DNA from: Bacteroidota bacterium
Lineage (GTDB): Bacteria; Bacteroidota; Bacteroidia; 2-12-FULL-35-15
NCBI GenBank assembly: GCA_025963715.1
Contig: JAOQAG010000048.1
Location: forward strand, 110,344-174,343
Direction: 5' to 3'
DNA length: 64,000 bases
Shown: piece by piece, positions 1 through 7,729 of the stretch
Layout: every line of letters begins with the position of its first letter
Position numbering within the stretch: position 1 is the first letter of the stretch
Notes under the pieces: model-generated
The model's database searches: none
Seen by the model: only the letters and a program-made list of their open reading frames with translations
What the model was told of the DNA's origin: nothing
Program-made: the position numbers and the translations under genes

Positions 1-3000
1 GGAAACTGAAAAAGAAAAATACCTGCCGCGCGAAAAAGTAAAAATGACCATCACTGTAAAGGATGAACGCGGAATGCCAATGCCTGCAAATCTTTCCATG
101 GCAGTAGTAAATGATCAGTTTTTAAGTTTTGCAGATGATAAATCCGGAAATATTTTATCGGAATTATTATTACAACAAGACCTGAAAGAAAAAGTGGAAG
201 AGCCTGCTTTTTATTTTGACAGAAAAGAAGCAAAAGCAGATGTGGCACTGGATGACCTGTTGATGACCGCGGGCTGGAGACATTTTACATGGGAAAAAAT
301 AATGAACGATGAAATTCCACCGGTTGCTTATGCGCCTGAACGTGCTATTGTTGCAGGAACCATCCAGGATGCGAACACCGGAAAAATAATTCCGAATGCT
401 ACCATTAAAATTGTAAATGGCGCCGAATACCAGGCCGATGAAAACGGAAAATTTATTTTTAACAAGCTCGATCTTACCCAACCTGTATTGCTTACATACA
501 GTGCTGCGGGCTACCGTGCGCAAACGCAGCAGGTTGATAATTACGGACAGGGATTGGTGATGTACCTGTACAACAATAGTTACTATACGTATAAAAGTGT
601 TCCGCGCTCATCCAGGGGAGCTGAAGAAGCAGATGATCTGGCAATAGCAGCGGCGCCGGTAAATGAAATTGCAGAAGGTGCCGGAATGCAACAGGAGCAA
701 TTGCGTGTTGCAGATAAAGCAGTAAACCGGAAAGTTGCAGAGGAAAAATTTTTAGTGGATGATCTGAAAAAAGCGGAGATGGACAAGGATATGGCGAAAA
801 AAATGCCGGATAAAAAAGAAGAAAAACAACAGGCGGCGGTTGCTTCAAAAGATGAGCGTTCCAACTGGTTTGCAAAAGCTGACAGCAATGCTGAAAATAA
901 AAATGTTGCCGGAGATTTTAAAGCGAAAATACACCCTGATATTGCTGTACCAACGTATTACCGCGCACGTGAATTTGCAGCACCGGTGTATGATAAAAAC
1001 GAAAATGTGGAAACACGTACCGATTTCCGCAATACCATTTATTGGAATCCCGATGTGGAAATTGACCGCAGCGGTAAAAAAACAATAGAGTTTTATACGT
1101 CGGATGATATTACTTCTTTCCGCACAACGGTGGAAGGAATTGCAACAGACGGATCGATTGGCAGAACGGAAAAAAACTTTTTTACACAATTGCCTTTCGC
1201 CATGAGCGCCAAAGTACCGGTGGAAGTGGCAACGCAGGATCATGTTTCGATCCCGCTGACATTAAAAAATAATACAGACAAGCCATTGGGCGGATTTTTA
1301 ACCGTTACATCGCCGGAAGGCTTGCAGGTATTGACTGATATTCCGCAAACACAAACCATTATGCCGGGTGCTGCCAAAACTATTTACCTGGATTATAAAG
1401 TGCTTGACAAAATCGGTTACGGTGATTTTACACTTACATTCCGTTCCTGCGGATTAAAAGATGCATTTACACAAACAATAAAAATTGCACCGAAAGGTTT
1501 TCCGGTTCAGGCATCTTTCTCTGCACAGGAAGTGGAAAAGGAATATTCGTTCAGCATGGATCATGTGATCAACGGTTCGGTAAAAGCTACGTTCACTGCT
1601 TTCCCAAGCGTTGTGTCGGATCTGATGAAAGGCATAGAAGGAATTTTACAGGAACCTTACGGTTGTTTTGAACAAACTTCCTGTACGGCATATCCGAATG
1701 CAATGGTGCTGGATTATTTGAAAAATACCGACAGCAAGGATAATAAAACGCTGGCACGTGCTACAGATCTGCTCGACAGGGGCTACAAACGCCTGACTAC
1801 TTTTGAAACTACCGAAAAAGGATACGAATGGTTTGGCGCTAATCCCGGACATGAAGGGTTAACGGCTTACGGGATCATGGAATTTACGGATATGAAAAAT
1901 GCCGGACAAAATGTGGATCAGAAAATGCTGGATCGTACAACTGCATGGTTGCTGAGCCACAAAGACGGAAAAGGCGGATTTAAAAGAGAGCAGCACGCCT
2001 ACCATGATTTCGGAAGGATCAGCGATGATATTTTAAATGCATACATCGTGTATGCTTTGGCAGAAGCAGGTTACACAACGGACATTCAAAAAGAATTTGA
2101 AACATCGTATAAAAAAGCGATGGAAACAAAAGATCCGTACTTGCTGGCAATGATGGCGAATGCGGCATACAGCCTGAAAGAAACTGCAAAAGCAGAATCG
2201 GCAATGACAGAGCTGATTGGAAAGCAGGCGAAAGACGGCAGCTTTACCGGAACAACACATTCCATTACGTATTCGCAGGGACAATCATTAACCATTGAAA
2301 CCACTTCACTTGCAGTGATGGCGATGCTGAAATCCGGAAAAAATGCCGGAAGCATGAACAATGCAGTACAATATATTGTTGGTTCCCGCAGCGGTTCCGG
2401 AGTGTTCAGCTCCACACAGGGAACGATCCTTGCGCTGAAAGCGTTGACGGAATATGCAAAAGCAAGTAAAAAAACAACGGAGGATGGCACGATCGAAATT
2501 TATGTGGATAATAAAAAAGTAGCGGAACGTGCGTATAAAGCAGGCGATAAAGGCGCGATCGAAATTGCAGGATTGGAAAATTATTTAACAGCGGAAGGTA
2601 AACACGATGTGAAAATAAAATATGTGGGTGTGAAAAATCCATTGCCGTATTCGATGGCGGTGAACTGGAATACATCGTTACCCAACAGCGATAAGGAATG
2701 CAACATTGATATTAAAACACGATTGGCATCACAATCTGCAAACGTTGGAGAAACGGTACGTTTGACTGCTACCATCACCAATAAAAAAGCAACAGATGTA
2801 CCAAGCACAATGGCAATCATTGGCATTCCGGCCGGATTTACCGTTCAGCCATGGCAATTAAAAGAGTTGCAGGAAAAAAATGTGTTTGATTATTATGAGC
2901 TGAAAGGAAATAATATTGCAATCTATTATCGCGGAATGGGGCCGTCAGCAGTGAAAGAGATCAACCTGGACCTGAAAGCCGAAATGCCCGGTGTGTATGA

Positions 3001-3088
3001 TGCGCCTGCTTCATCTGCTTATTTGTATTACAATAATGAGTTGAAAACCTGGGCGGGGATGGAGAAGATCACGGTGAAGAAAGGATGA
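1..3088 (+). CDS. Alpha-2-macroglobulin family protein (5' end outside window)
   Basis: The frame is open from base 2, and the residues before the first ATG (base 44) already read as a macroglobulin (MG) domain, so the gene starts before the window. The thioester motif C-F-E-Q lies at bases 1664-1675 and is followed by the alpha-toroid thioester domain and a C-terminal receptor-binding-like domain. These proteins trap attacking proteases in the periplasm or at the surface. A carboxypeptidase-regulatory-like beta domain lies near residues 100-170 counted from base 44. It is followed by a charged Lys/Glu/Ala-rich linker (about 190-300) that is not typical of the family. An intact thioester suggests a working trap. 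Confidence 0.9.
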   Translation, partial: ETEKEKYLPREKVKMTITVKDERGMPMPANLSMAVVNDQFLSFADDKSGNILSELLLQQDLKEKVEEPAFYFDRKEAKADVALDDLLMTAGWRHFTWEKIMNDEIPPVAYAPERAIVAGTIQDANTGKIIPNATIKIVNGAEYQADENGKFIFNKLDLTQPVLLTYSAAGYRAQTQQVDNYGQGLVMYLYNNSYYTYKSVPRSSRGAEEADDLAIAAAPVNEIAEGAGMQQEQLRVADKAVNRKVAEEKFLVDDLKKAEMDKDMAKKMPDKKEEKQQAAVASKDERSNWFAKADSNAENKNVAGDFKAKIHPDIAVPTYYRAREFAAPVYDKNENVETRTDFRNTIYWNPDVEIDRSGKKTIEFYTSDDITSFRTTVEGIATDGSIGRTEKNFFTQLPFAMSAKVPVEVATQDHVSIPLTLKNNTDKPLGGFLTVTSPEGLQVLTDIPQTQTIMPGAAKTIYLDYKVLDKIGYGDFTLTFRSCGLKDAFTQTIKIAPKGFPVQASFSAQEVEKEYSFSMDHVINGSVKATFTAFPSVVSDLMKGIEGILQEPYGCFEQTSCTAYPNAMVLDYLKNTDSKDNKTLARATDLLDRGYKRLTTFETTEKGYEWFGANPGHEGLTAYGIMEFTDMKNAGQNVDQKMLDRTTAWLLSHKDGKGGFKREQHAYHDFGRISDDILNAYIVYALAEAGYTTDIQKEFETSYKKAMETKDPYLLAMMANAAYSLKETAKAESAMTELIGKQAKDGSFTGTTHSITYSQGQSLTIETTSLAVMAMLKSGKNAGSMNNAVQYIVGSRSGSGVFSSTQGTILALKALTEYAKASKKTTEDGTIEIYVDNKKVAERAYKAGDKGAIEIAGLENYLTAEGKHDVKIKYVGVKNPLPYSMAVNWNTSLPNSDKECNIDIKTRLASQSANVGETVRLTATITNKKATDVPSTMAIIGIPAGFTVQPWQLKELQEKNVFDYYELKGNNIAIYYRGMGPSAVKEINLDLKAEMPGVYDAPASSAYLYYNNELKTWAGMEKITVKKG

Positions 3089-3089
3089 T

Positions 3090-3130
3090 TTCTAATGTGC
3101 AGATTACTGATGTGCAGATGGAACTGTGTG
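3090..3130 (+). repeat. Short word array ending in CTGTGTG
   Basis: Directly after the macroglobulin stop, the words CTAATGTGCAGAT, ACTGATGTGCAGAT and GGAACTGTGTG follow one another. The same word recurs at 23416-23470. It belongs to a class of imperfect word arrays found throughout the window that sit next to stop codons or terminators and end in CTGTG. Confidence 0.6.
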
Positions 3131-3131
3131 T

Positions 3132-3669
3132 TTATTAGAACTTCCCCTGTCAGTGTTTCAAACCCTTTAAGGGGTAAATAAGCGGTTAGAACTTCAACAA
3201 TAAAAGGACTATTTTTTTCACCACATAAGACACAAAAGAACACATAAGGCGAAGCGCGTATAAATTGCTTATTAAGAATTCCCCTGTTGGGGTTTCAAAC
3301 CCTGACAGGGATGAATAAGCGGCTAGTACTTCAACAATAAAAGGACTATTTTTTTCACCACATAAGACACAAAAGGACGCATAAGGCGAAGCGTATAAAT
3401 TGCTTATTAAGAACTCCCCTGTTAGGGTTTCAAACCCTGACGGGGATAAATAAGCGGTTAGAACTTCAACAATAAAAGGACTATTTTTTTCACCACATAA
3501 GACACAAAAGAACGCACAAGGCGAAGCGTATAAATTGCTTATTAGAACTCCCCTTTAAGGGTTTCAAACCCTTGAAGGGGTGAATAAGCGGCTAGTACTT
3601 CAACAATAAAAGAACTACTTTTTTTACCACATAAGACACAAAAAAACACATAAGGCGAAGCGTATAAAT
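3132..3669 (+). repeat. Four tandem copies of a 135-137 bp unit
   Basis: Units start at about 3132, 3269, 3404 and 3539. Each contains a hairpin centred on GTTTCAAACCC with flanking CCCCT/AGGGG arms, then a spacer reading CTTCAACAATAAAAG, then the dispersed word ACCACATAAGACACAAAA with ACATAAGGCGAAGCG. Copies differ by scattered substitutions, mainly compensatory-looking changes in the hairpin arms. There is no coding potential. The array fills almost the whole gap between the macroglobulin and the next gene. Confidence 0.9.
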
Positions 3670-3684
3670 CTTAATTGGAAAAAA

Positions 3685-4098
3685 ATGCTTAGTAACAACA
3701 ACTATAAAAATAAAAAGCACAAAGGATTCAAACCCTTTGTGCTTTTGTTGTGGCTGATCTCTTCAGCCGGGTACACTTTTTCACAAACGCAGCAATACGA
3801 ACTAAATGATCCGCGGAACCCGGATTGCCCTTGTCACAAAGCGCAAAAACAAGCAGAGCAGGAATACGCGCAATTAAATCCTCCGAAAAATAACGTACCG
3901 GTGGAACCGGAGATCAACCCACCGCTGCTGCAAAAAAATGTTGAAACAACAACGCATAATGTTGTTTCGGTTTCAACAAAAAACAAGCATAAAAATAAAA
4001 CAGGCTGGATCCGGAAATCAATGTTCAGGTATTTCAGAAAGCATCGCGGGATAAAAAAAATGCACACCGATTATTCGGTTTGTTTTCACAATTGGTAA
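3685..4098 (+). CDS. Small secreted protein of unknown function
   Basis: 137 residues. A basic N-terminus (about 1-17) and a hydrophobic segment (about 18-33) ending near Ser-Gln form a plausible Sec signal peptide. The mature part is rich in Gln, Asn, Pro and Lys, has the Cys pair C-P-C near residue 50, and a basic C-terminus. I recognise no family. Bases 3713-3745, inside the start of the gene, form a 12-bp hairpin around ATTCAAACC, which resembles the core of the tandem repeat just upstream. The N-terminal coding part may therefore derive from that repeat. The stop codon abuts the convergent kinase gene with no gap. Confidence 0.6.
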   Translation: MLSNNNYKNKKHKGFKPFVLLLWLISSAGYTFSQTQQYELNDPRNPDCPCHKAQKQAEQEYAQLNPPKNNVPVEPEINPPLLQKNVETTTHNVVSVSTKNKHKNKTGWIRKSMFRYFRKHRGIKKMHTDYSVCFHNW

Positions 4099-4512
4099 TT
4101 ATGCTAACAAATGCACGTTGTATTTTGCTGCCATTTTTTGCAATTGTTCGGAAGGAATATTATGAATATTTCCGCCTCCGTGACGGTTTTCAACGGTCAC
4201 TACAAAAATGCGGTAATTGTATGTTGCCGCTAATTTAAAATACGGTTCCATTTCCCACTCAATGGTGAAGGTATTGTCTACAAAAATTTTCGCACTGTTT
4301 TTTTTCATTCCTTCTTCCGTTTGTAATTCGCATTGCTTATACGCCAGGTGATTTTTATAAGGATCAAAATCGTATGCGCCGGTTACAGGATCTGTAAAAT
4401 AACTATCAATCGACAATACAGGATAGGTTCCATGCTCCGATAAAACCGCCGCAAGTGTGGATTTTCCGCTGCCGGGTAAGCCGCGTAAGAGGATGAGGGA
4501 ATGTTGTTCCAT
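4099..4512 (-). CDS. P-loop kinase-like ATP-binding protein
   Basis: About 137 residues. Walker A GLPGSGKST lies within the first 20 residues, and a DSYF acidic motif follows the second strand, as in zeta-toxin, T4 polynucleotide kinase and N4BP2-like small kinases. The conserved phrase around VDNTF is the usual strand before the lid. Such proteins phosphorylate nucleic-acid ends or small molecules, but the substrate cannot be read here. I chose ATG at 4512. An in-frame TTG four codons upstream is possible but has no support. No antitoxin-like neighbour is visible, so a toxin role is unlikely. Confidence 0.75.
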   Translation of the reverse strand: MEQHSLILLRGLPGSGKSTLAAVLSEHGTYPVLSIDSYFTDPVTGAYDFDPYKNHLAYKQCELQTEEGMKKNSAKIFVDNTFTIEWEMEPYFKLAATYNYRIFVVTVENRHGGGNIHNIPSEQLQKMAAKYNVHLLA

Positions 4513-4524
4513 TAAGTTATACAA

Positions 4525-4860
4525 ATTACTGGTTACGAATTACTGTTTACAAACTACGAATGAATACAAATATACAAATCAGTAGATAACAGGCAGAAGG
4601 GAAAAAGTAGACAATGAAAAGAAGTAGACAGTAAAAAAAGTAGACAATAGACAACAAATAAACAAGTAAAGTAGGCAACAGGCAGTAGACAATAGGCAAA
4701 AGGAAAAAAGTAGACAATAAAAAAAGTAGACAATAGACAAGAAATAAACAAGTAAAGTAGGCAACAGGCAGTAGACAATAGGCAAAAGGAAAAAAGGAAA
4801 CAATAAAAAAGTAAACAATAAACAACAAATATGCATTGCTAATACACAGCAAACCAATGA
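4525..4860. repeat. AGTAGACAATAGACA word array with an 86-bp duplication
   Basis: A low-complexity stretch made of variants of AGTAGACAATAG, AGGCAACAGGC and AACAAATAAAC. A block of about 72 bases starting at 4639 is repeated almost exactly at 4725 (offset 86). Several overlapping open frames cross it, but they only translate the repeat. The reverse complement of the same word (GTCTATTGTCTACTT) appears at 9527 and 49676, both next to terminators. Confidence 0.8.
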
Positions 4861-4978
4861 ACTAGTGAGCCAATAAACCAATGAACAAAATAAGATGCAA
4901 CTAAATAAAACCTTTCTACATCTTATTTTAGAATCTTATTTTCCCTTCCTGCGGAAAGGGGAACAGGGCTGAGGTTTT

Positions 4979-5021
4979 ACACGTAGATTCGTAATATTCG
5001 CCCTGTTCGTTATCCGTACAA
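4979..5021 (+). repeat. Leader sequence shared with 23096-23137
   Basis: The segment GATTCGTA...TTCG...CTGTTCGTTATC followed by GTACA lies just upstream of the start at 5033. It recurs, with few changes, at 23096-23137 upstream of the small gene at 23196. It may be a mobile repeat that happens to lie before genes, or a shared promoter or leader. Confidence 0.55.
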
Positions 5022-5032
5022 AATAAACCGGC

Positions 5033-6787
5033 ATGAAAAAAATAAATACACTTATCGCAATTGTGTTGTTAACCATTACAGGCAGCACTATAAATGCACA
5101 AAATTTTGATTGGGTAGTTACACTTGGTGGAACAGATTCCGACGATGGAACAGATCTGGTAGTGGACGGTGCCGGGAATGTATATTCCATAGGTATGTTT
5201 GAAGGAACAGCAGATTTTGATCCGGGTCCCGGTTCGGTTACGTATACAGCCGTTGGCAGTGTAGGACAGCGCGATATTTTTATTTCGAAGCTGGATGCTT
5301 CCGGAAATTTTGTATGGGCAAAAGCCATTCCTTCCCGCTCGGCAAATACGTATAGCTTTCGCCCCGGCATTGCGCTGGATGCTTCGGGAAATGTAATTGT
5401 CACAGGACTTTTCCAGGGCAGTGTCGATTTTAATCCGGGTGCCGGAACATTTAACATGAGCTCCACAGGTGTGGGTGATATGTTCATATGCAAATTCGAT
5501 AATGCCGGAAACTTCACCTGGGCAAAACAAATCGGCGGTGTCAGCTGGCAGATCCCTTCATCCTTAAAAACCGATCCGAACGGAAATATCTATGTTTCCG
5601 GCTATTTTGAAGGAACTACCGATTTTGATCCTGCTGCAGGTACATTTCCATTGAGCAGCGCTTCCAATTCAAGTCTTGCCGGTTTTGTTGCAAAATATGA
5701 TGCTTCCGGCGTATTCGGTTGGGCAAAACAATTTGGAGGTACCGGTTCCTGGGATGATTGTGCAGCGCTTGCATTGGATGGAGCCGGAAATATATACGTA
5801 ACCGGCGGTTTTGATGGTACAGAAGATTTTGACCCGGGTGCAGGAACATTGATGTTAACCTCCACCAGCAGCAGCACCCAGGGCTTTGTTATGAAGCTCG
5901 ATAATTCCGGGAATTTACTTTGGGCGAAAGCAACAAGCGGTACCGGGAGTAATTTCGCCCGTGGAAACGGTATTGTAGCAGATCTTTCCGGCGTTTATTA
6001 CACGGGAAGCTTTTCCGGCCTTGTGGATCTTGATCCGGGCACGGGCACGTACGCCGTTACAGGCAGTACTTCCAATGCGCAAATTTTTGTGAGTAAGCTG
6101 GATGCTACCGGCAATTTTGTATGGGGCGACGCCTTAACCGGTGATGGCGGACCAAACGAAGGTTCTGGTATTGCCATAGATGCGGGTGGTAATGTATATA
6201 TTACCGGGTATTTTAACAGGACCGTTGATTTTGATCCCGGTGCAGCAACATACAATGTTACTACGATGATGCCCGGTTATACCGAAGCATTCATCAATAA
6301 ATTTGATCCTGCCGGAAACTTCGTATGGATGAAGGGGTTTTCAAATGGTAATATTTATGGGAAAGAAATGGTGGTGGATGCCGACGGAAATATATATGTA
6401 ACAGGGCAGCTGAATGGTGCATGGGCGGTGGATTTTGATCCGGGCACGGGCGTATACCCGGTTACATCCGCAGGCTGGACAGATTCCTATATCTGTAAAT
6501 TAAAAGCAACTTCAACGGCAGGTATTGATGAGCAAAATAAAAGCAATGATGTATTTGCAGCCTATCCTAATCCGGCTTCCGCGATGTTAATGATCCGTAA
6601 AAACGGAAATGGAAAATCGATTGTGAAATTATATTCGGTGTTGGGTGAGCTTGTGAAAACGCTTGATCTGGAAGATGATCAGCAGCTTGTGGATGTTTCG
6701 GCGCTTGCACCGGGGATGTATTTTTTATACATGGAAAACCAAACGGATAAAAAAGTGGGTGTTCAGAAAATTCAAATCATGCATTAA
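5033..6787 (+). CDS. Secreted SBBP-type beta-propeller protein with T9SS sorting domain
   Basis: 584 residues. A Sec signal peptide occupies about residues 1-22. Eight or so repeats of about 57 residues follow, each with the pattern DASGNxxWAK ... GNxYxTGxFxGTxDFDPGxGT, typical of SBBP-like propeller blades with Asp/Gly-rich calcium-binding-like turns. The C-terminal 75 residues carry the T9SS (Por) sorting domain, with AYPNP and a final LAPGMYFLYM beta segment. The protein should cross the outer membrane through the type IX system and stay on the surface or be released. Ligand unknown. Confidence 0.88.
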   Translation: MKKINTLIAIVLLTITGSTINAQNFDWVVTLGGTDSDDGTDLVVDGAGNVYSIGMFEGTADFDPGPGSVTYTAVGSVGQRDIFISKLDASGNFVWAKAIPSRSANTYSFRPGIALDASGNVIVTGLFQGSVDFNPGAGTFNMSSTGVGDMFICKFDNAGNFTWAKQIGGVSWQIPSSLKTDPNGNIYVSGYFEGTTDFDPAAGTFPLSSASNSSLAGFVAKYDASGVFGWAKQFGGTGSWDDCAALALDGAGNIYVTGGFDGTEDFDPGAGTLMLTSTSSSTQGFVMKLDNSGNLLWAKATSGTGSNFARGNGIVADLSGVYYTGSFSGLVDLDPGTGTYAVTGSTSNAQIFVSKLDATGNFVWGDALTGDGGPNEGSGIAIDAGGNVYITGYFNRTVDFDPGAATYNVTTMMPGYTEAFINKFDPAGNFVWMKGFSNGNIYGKEMVVDADGNIYVTGQLNGAWAVDFDPGTGVYPVTSAGWTDSYICKLKATSTAGIDEQNKSNDVFAAYPNPASAMLMIRKNGNGKSIVKLYSVLGELVKTLDLEDDQQLVDVSALAPGMYFLYMENQTDKKVGVQKIQIMH

Positions 6788-6792
6788 TACTT

Positions 6793-6830
6793 AATGAAAC
6801 CGGAAAGTCTATACCGAACCTGTTTTTATT
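6793..6830 (+). repeat. Dispersed motif AATGAAAYCGGAAAGTYTA
   Basis: The motif AATGAAACCGGAAAGTCTA followed by TACCGAAC is one of three copies in the window (also about 23502 and 41850). In all three it lies a few tens of bases before a CGTCATT or GTCATCC palindrome, so it seems to be part of, or a preferred neighbour of, those elements. Confidence 0.5.
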
Positions 6831-6871
6831 TTTTATCAAAAAATGTTTTACAAAAAATGTTTTAATTAACG

Positions 6872-6964
6872 CGTCATTGCGAGGGCTTTTCGCCCGAAGC
6901 AATCTCATTCATGATTTACAAATTGGTGTGAGATTGCTTCGGGCGAAAAGCCCTCGCAATGACG
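6872..6964. repeat. CGTCATTGCGAGGGC long palindrome (copy 1)
   Basis: A 93-bp inverted repeat with outer arms CGTCATTGCGAGGGC/GCCCTCGCAATGACG. Inner arms CTTTTCGCCCGAAGC and AATCTCA extend the stem to almost 40 bp around a loop of about 18 bases. It lies between convergent genes. A nearly identical copy of the same length is at 9313-9405. It is a REP-like element. Confidence 0.85.
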
Positions 6965-6994
6965 TTCTTAAAGTGATCGTTCTTAAAGCGGTTT

Positions 6995-7573
6995 TTATGC
7001 ATTGGTCATGCGCATGGCTTGTACCAGCGATGTTATTTTTGATGCGATCTTTTTTAATTCGGCATAACTGTTTGGTTTTTTTACATACAGGTTAGCACCT
7101 TCTTTGTAAGCATTTTCAACATCTGCACGGGTAGAGGAAGTGGAATACATGACCACCGGAATGTTTTTGAACTGTTGCATTTTTTTGATTTCTTTCAGGC
7201 ATTCCTGTCCGTTTTTGCAAGGCATGTTAAGATCCAGGAAAATAATATCCGGCAGGCGGTCTTTTTTTTCAATGATGGTGCTCATCAGCTCCATTCCGTT
7301 TTTTGCAGTGGTTACCACTGCATTTGGAATGGATTCGCTCATAGCTTCCATAAAAAATTCACGGTCGTCGTTGTCATCATCCGCCAGCAGAATATGAATT
7401 TCGTCTTCCTTTTTATTCCTGGTAACAGGTTCTTTTCTTACCTGGTTATTTTTTACAATATCCCAGTAGGTTGTTGTAAATATTTCCAAAACAGGGTGGC
7501 GGTATGGATGAATGGCTACTTTCATGGCGATGGGGATTTGTACTTTATAAATCAATTTTTGTATATCTGTCAT
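6995..7573 (-). CDS. Single-domain response regulator (CheY-like) with N-terminal extension
   Basis: A receiver domain fills residues 59-190: acidic pocket DDD at 65-67, phospho-acceptor Asp114 in FLDLNMP, and the conserved Lys at 165/166 before Pro. There is no output domain, so it works by protein contact. The 58-residue N-terminal extension is unusual for this class and looks like no known domain. The start is uncertain: ATG at 7573 is used, while 7618 and a later ATG are also in frame and none has a clear ribosome site. No kinase is adjacent. The nearest relatives in the window are the receivers at 38793 and 56331. Confidence 0.8.
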   Translation of the reverse strand: MTDIQKLIYKVQIPIAMKVAIHPYRHPVLEIFTTTYWDIVKNNQVRKEPVTRNKKEDEIHILLADDDNDDREFFMEAMSESIPNAVVTTAKNGMELMSTIIEKKDRLPDIIFLDLNMPCKNGQECLKEIKKMQQFKNIPVVMYSTSSTRADVENAYKEGANLYVKKPNSYAELKKIASKITSLVQAMRMTNA

Positions 7574-7648
7574 TTGCTGAAATAAAATTAGAGCGAAATC
7601 CAGAGGAAGCAAAAGCATAGTTTATTTTTTATTCTAAACCCTTTTTTG

Positions 7649-7656
7649 TAAATTTG
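7649..7656 (+). promoter_or_regulatory. Bacteroidota -7 promoter element TAAATTTG
   Basis: It matches the housekeeping Bacteroidota -7 element TAnnTTTG, about 75 bases before the ATG at 7730. I see no good -33 TTTG at the right spacing, so this is tentative. Confidence 0.35.
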
Positions 7657-7729
7657 TACCGGTAAATTCATAACTATTTGATTTTCAAGTATAGTTACTT
7701 GATTTTGTTATGGAAAAACTTCTTAACCC

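Noticed and set aside
3132..3669. CRISPR-like array because of the repeated GTTTCAAACCC
   Set aside because: The period is about 135 bp, the 'spacers' are themselves repeated, and no cas gene is near. It is a tandem repeat.
4099..4512. Zeta-type toxin of a toxin-antitoxin pair
   Set aside because: The P-loop fits, but no antitoxin gene is adjacent, and many small kinases share this fold.
4547..4881. Three overlapping minus-strand frames rich in Leu, Phe and Cys
   Set aside because: They only translate the AGTAGACAATAG word array in three frames and resemble each other because of the repeat.
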